DNA from: Methanosalsum sp.
GTDB taxonomy: Archaea; Halobacteriota; Methanosarcinia; Methanosarcinales; Methanosarcinaceae
Direction of reading: 5' to 3'
DNA length: 5,920 nt
NCBI GenBank assembly: GCA_007127385.1
Contig: SKZM01000137.1
Coordinates: 1-5,920, forward strand
The translations under genes and the position numbers were made by a program. A model generated the notes under the pieces. That model did no database searches. It worked only from the letters and a program-made list of their open reading frames with translations, and was not told where the DNA came from. Shown here one piece after another: positions 5,171-5,920 of this stretch; position 1 is the first letter of the stretch, and each line of letters begins with the position of its first letter.

Positions 5171-5180
5171 ATACATATAA
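5171..5180 (-). promoter_or_regulatory. Possible TATA box of the CRM-domain gene
   Basis: Read on the minus strand, TTATATGTAT lies about 38 nt before the ATG at 5138, which would give a leader of roughly 12 nt. A second AT-rich stretch nearer the gene (5146-5157) would instead fit initiation near the alternative start at 5123. The choice cannot be made from sequence alone. The 71-nt gap holds no gene. Confidence 0.3.
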
Positions 5181-5209
5181 GATGACAGGTATCTCATAAA
5201 AGTATCTGC

Positions 5210-5914
5210 TCATTCAACTTTCCGGATCAGGATATCTGCCCCATCAATATCATATTCATACCATGGAGTTGGCTTGGAGGTTATCCCCACAACTCTTAAT
5301 GAATGCTGGCCGTCCTCGGTTGCCCTTATTTCTATCACACCATCAAATAGCTGCTTGAGGGTGGCAATTGTCCGGGTATCATGCATCTCATCCTCCACAA
5401 CATAAAGTCCGAAAGCATTTGCCGCCTTTACACGACCCGTGAAAACATGAAGGAACCTGAAAACTGTCTGGAGATTGGAATACATCAATATTGTTGAAAG
5501 GGAGTTTATACACAACCGGGTCTGTTCCAGTTTTCTTTTCACCATAAATTCCTCAAAAAACTGGCTGATCTTTACACCAATACCAGTCAGGTCAACGGGA
5601 CTTGCAACACGTCTTATATTGGAAGTATCAGCAGATCCCAGTCCAAGTGTTCTGGTTACACAATCAACTATTCCAACAGGAGAATCTGAAGAATCGATTC
5701 CATGCTCTTGAAACCACTGAGCTATTCGCTCTCCGGGATCTACAGTACTTACAATAATACCAGAGTTATTTTCCAGAAGCCCTTTATAAAGAATCGAGTT
5801 GATTATTTCATCTTTTCCACTCATTGGAGGGCCAATCAACATGAGATTTGTACCACCTCTGATCTCCCCGATTACTTCATCCAGTTCTTTTATGCCCAGC
5901 GAATATCCTGCCAT
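5210..5914 (-). CDS. KaiC/RAD55-like RecA-superfamily protein with altered Walker motifs
   Basis: A single RecA-like domain of 234 residues with the layout of archaeal KaiC/RAD55-type proteins: SLGIKELDEVIG at the start, a P-loop at 28-35 (GPPMSGKD), IIVSTVDPGE (53-62), a Walker B-like strand RLCINSLSTILMY (133-145), VVEDEMHD (172-179), LFDGVIEIR (189-197) and RVVGITSKPTPWYEYDI near the C-terminus. Lysine 34 of the P-loop is kept, but the following Ser/Thr that binds magnesium is Asp (D35), and the Walker B Asp is Asn (N137). The paired glutamates of active KaiC are not seen after the P-loop. The protein may bind a nucleotide weakly, or be a regulatory relative. ATG 5914 fits the family N-terminus, but only 6 nt of upstream sequence are visible and the frame stays open to the edge, so the start is not certain. 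Its partner and role are unknown. Confidence 0.85.
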   Translation of the reverse strand: MAGYSLGIKELDEVIGEIRGGTNLMLIGPPMSGKDEIINSILYKGLLENNSGIIVSTVDPGERIAQWFQEHGIDSSDSPVGIVDCVTRTLGLGSADTSNIRRVASPVDLTGIGVKISQFFEEFMVKRKLEQTRLCINSLSTILMYSNLQTVFRFLHVFTGRVKAANAFGLYVVEDEMHDTRTIATLKQLFDGVIEIRATEDGQHSLRVVGITSKPTPWYEYDIDGADILIRKVE

Positions 5915-5920
5915 GTATAC

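Noticed and set aside
5189..5207. Short direct repeat GTATCT (5189-5194 and 5202-5207) and a GATAC/GTATC inverted pair between the minus-strand genes
   Set aside because: The units are only five or six bases in AT-rich intergenic DNA and are expected by chance.

Overview
The window looks like chromosomal DNA of a methanogenic euryarchaeon, most plausibly a member of the Methanosarcinales. That placement is an inference. It rests on the moderate AT-richness, archaeal TATA (box A) elements, a tRNA gene without an encoded CCA end, an archaeal-type MoaD, a KaiC/RAD55-like ATPase, and the pairing of UbiX with an LpdD-like protein. No methanogenesis gene is recognised with certainty, and there is no 16S rRNA.

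Layout. (1) Positions 1-1950, plus strand: a tightly packed chain of the C-terminal end of an unidentified protein, an LpdD-like prenylated-flavin chaperone, a UbiX flavin prenyltransferase and an ABC-2 membrane permease. Genes 2-3 and 3-4 overlap by 4 nt, which suggests one transcript with coupled translation. (2) Positions 1951-2234: a gap holding tRNA-Pro(UGG) with its own box A and T-tracts, then a perfect 7-bp inverted repeat and the moaD promoter. (3) Positions 2247-4855, plus strand: moaD and moeA (molybdopterin/tungstopterin cofactor synthesis), then two tandem Fluc/CrcB fluoride-channel genes and a DUF190 (PII-like) gene. moeA, crcB1 and crcB2 overlap one another. (4) Positions 4863-5914, minus strand: a CRM/YhbY-type RNA-binding protein preceded by a KaiC/RAD55-like protein with altered Walker motifs. 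This block converges on the DUF190 gene with only 7 nt between the stops.

How the genes fit together. UbiX makes prenylated FMN for UbiD-type decarboxylases, and the LpdD-like protein probably helps deliver it. In archaea the expected client is the UbiD-like decarboxylase of the modified mevalonate pathway, but no UbiD gene is in view. MoaD supplies sulfur for the pterin dithiolene and MoeA inserts molybdate or tungstate; methanogens need this for formylmethanofuran dehydrogenase. The two Fluc subunits probably form one heterodimeric fluoride exporter, and DUF190 is its frequent companion. Nothing here is a clear new defence or mobile system. The most interesting points are the asymmetric pore signatures of the two Fluc subunits, the altered ATPase motifs of the KaiC-like protein, the physical fusion of the Moco and fluoride genes into one overlapping unit, and the LpdD-UbiX-permease chain.
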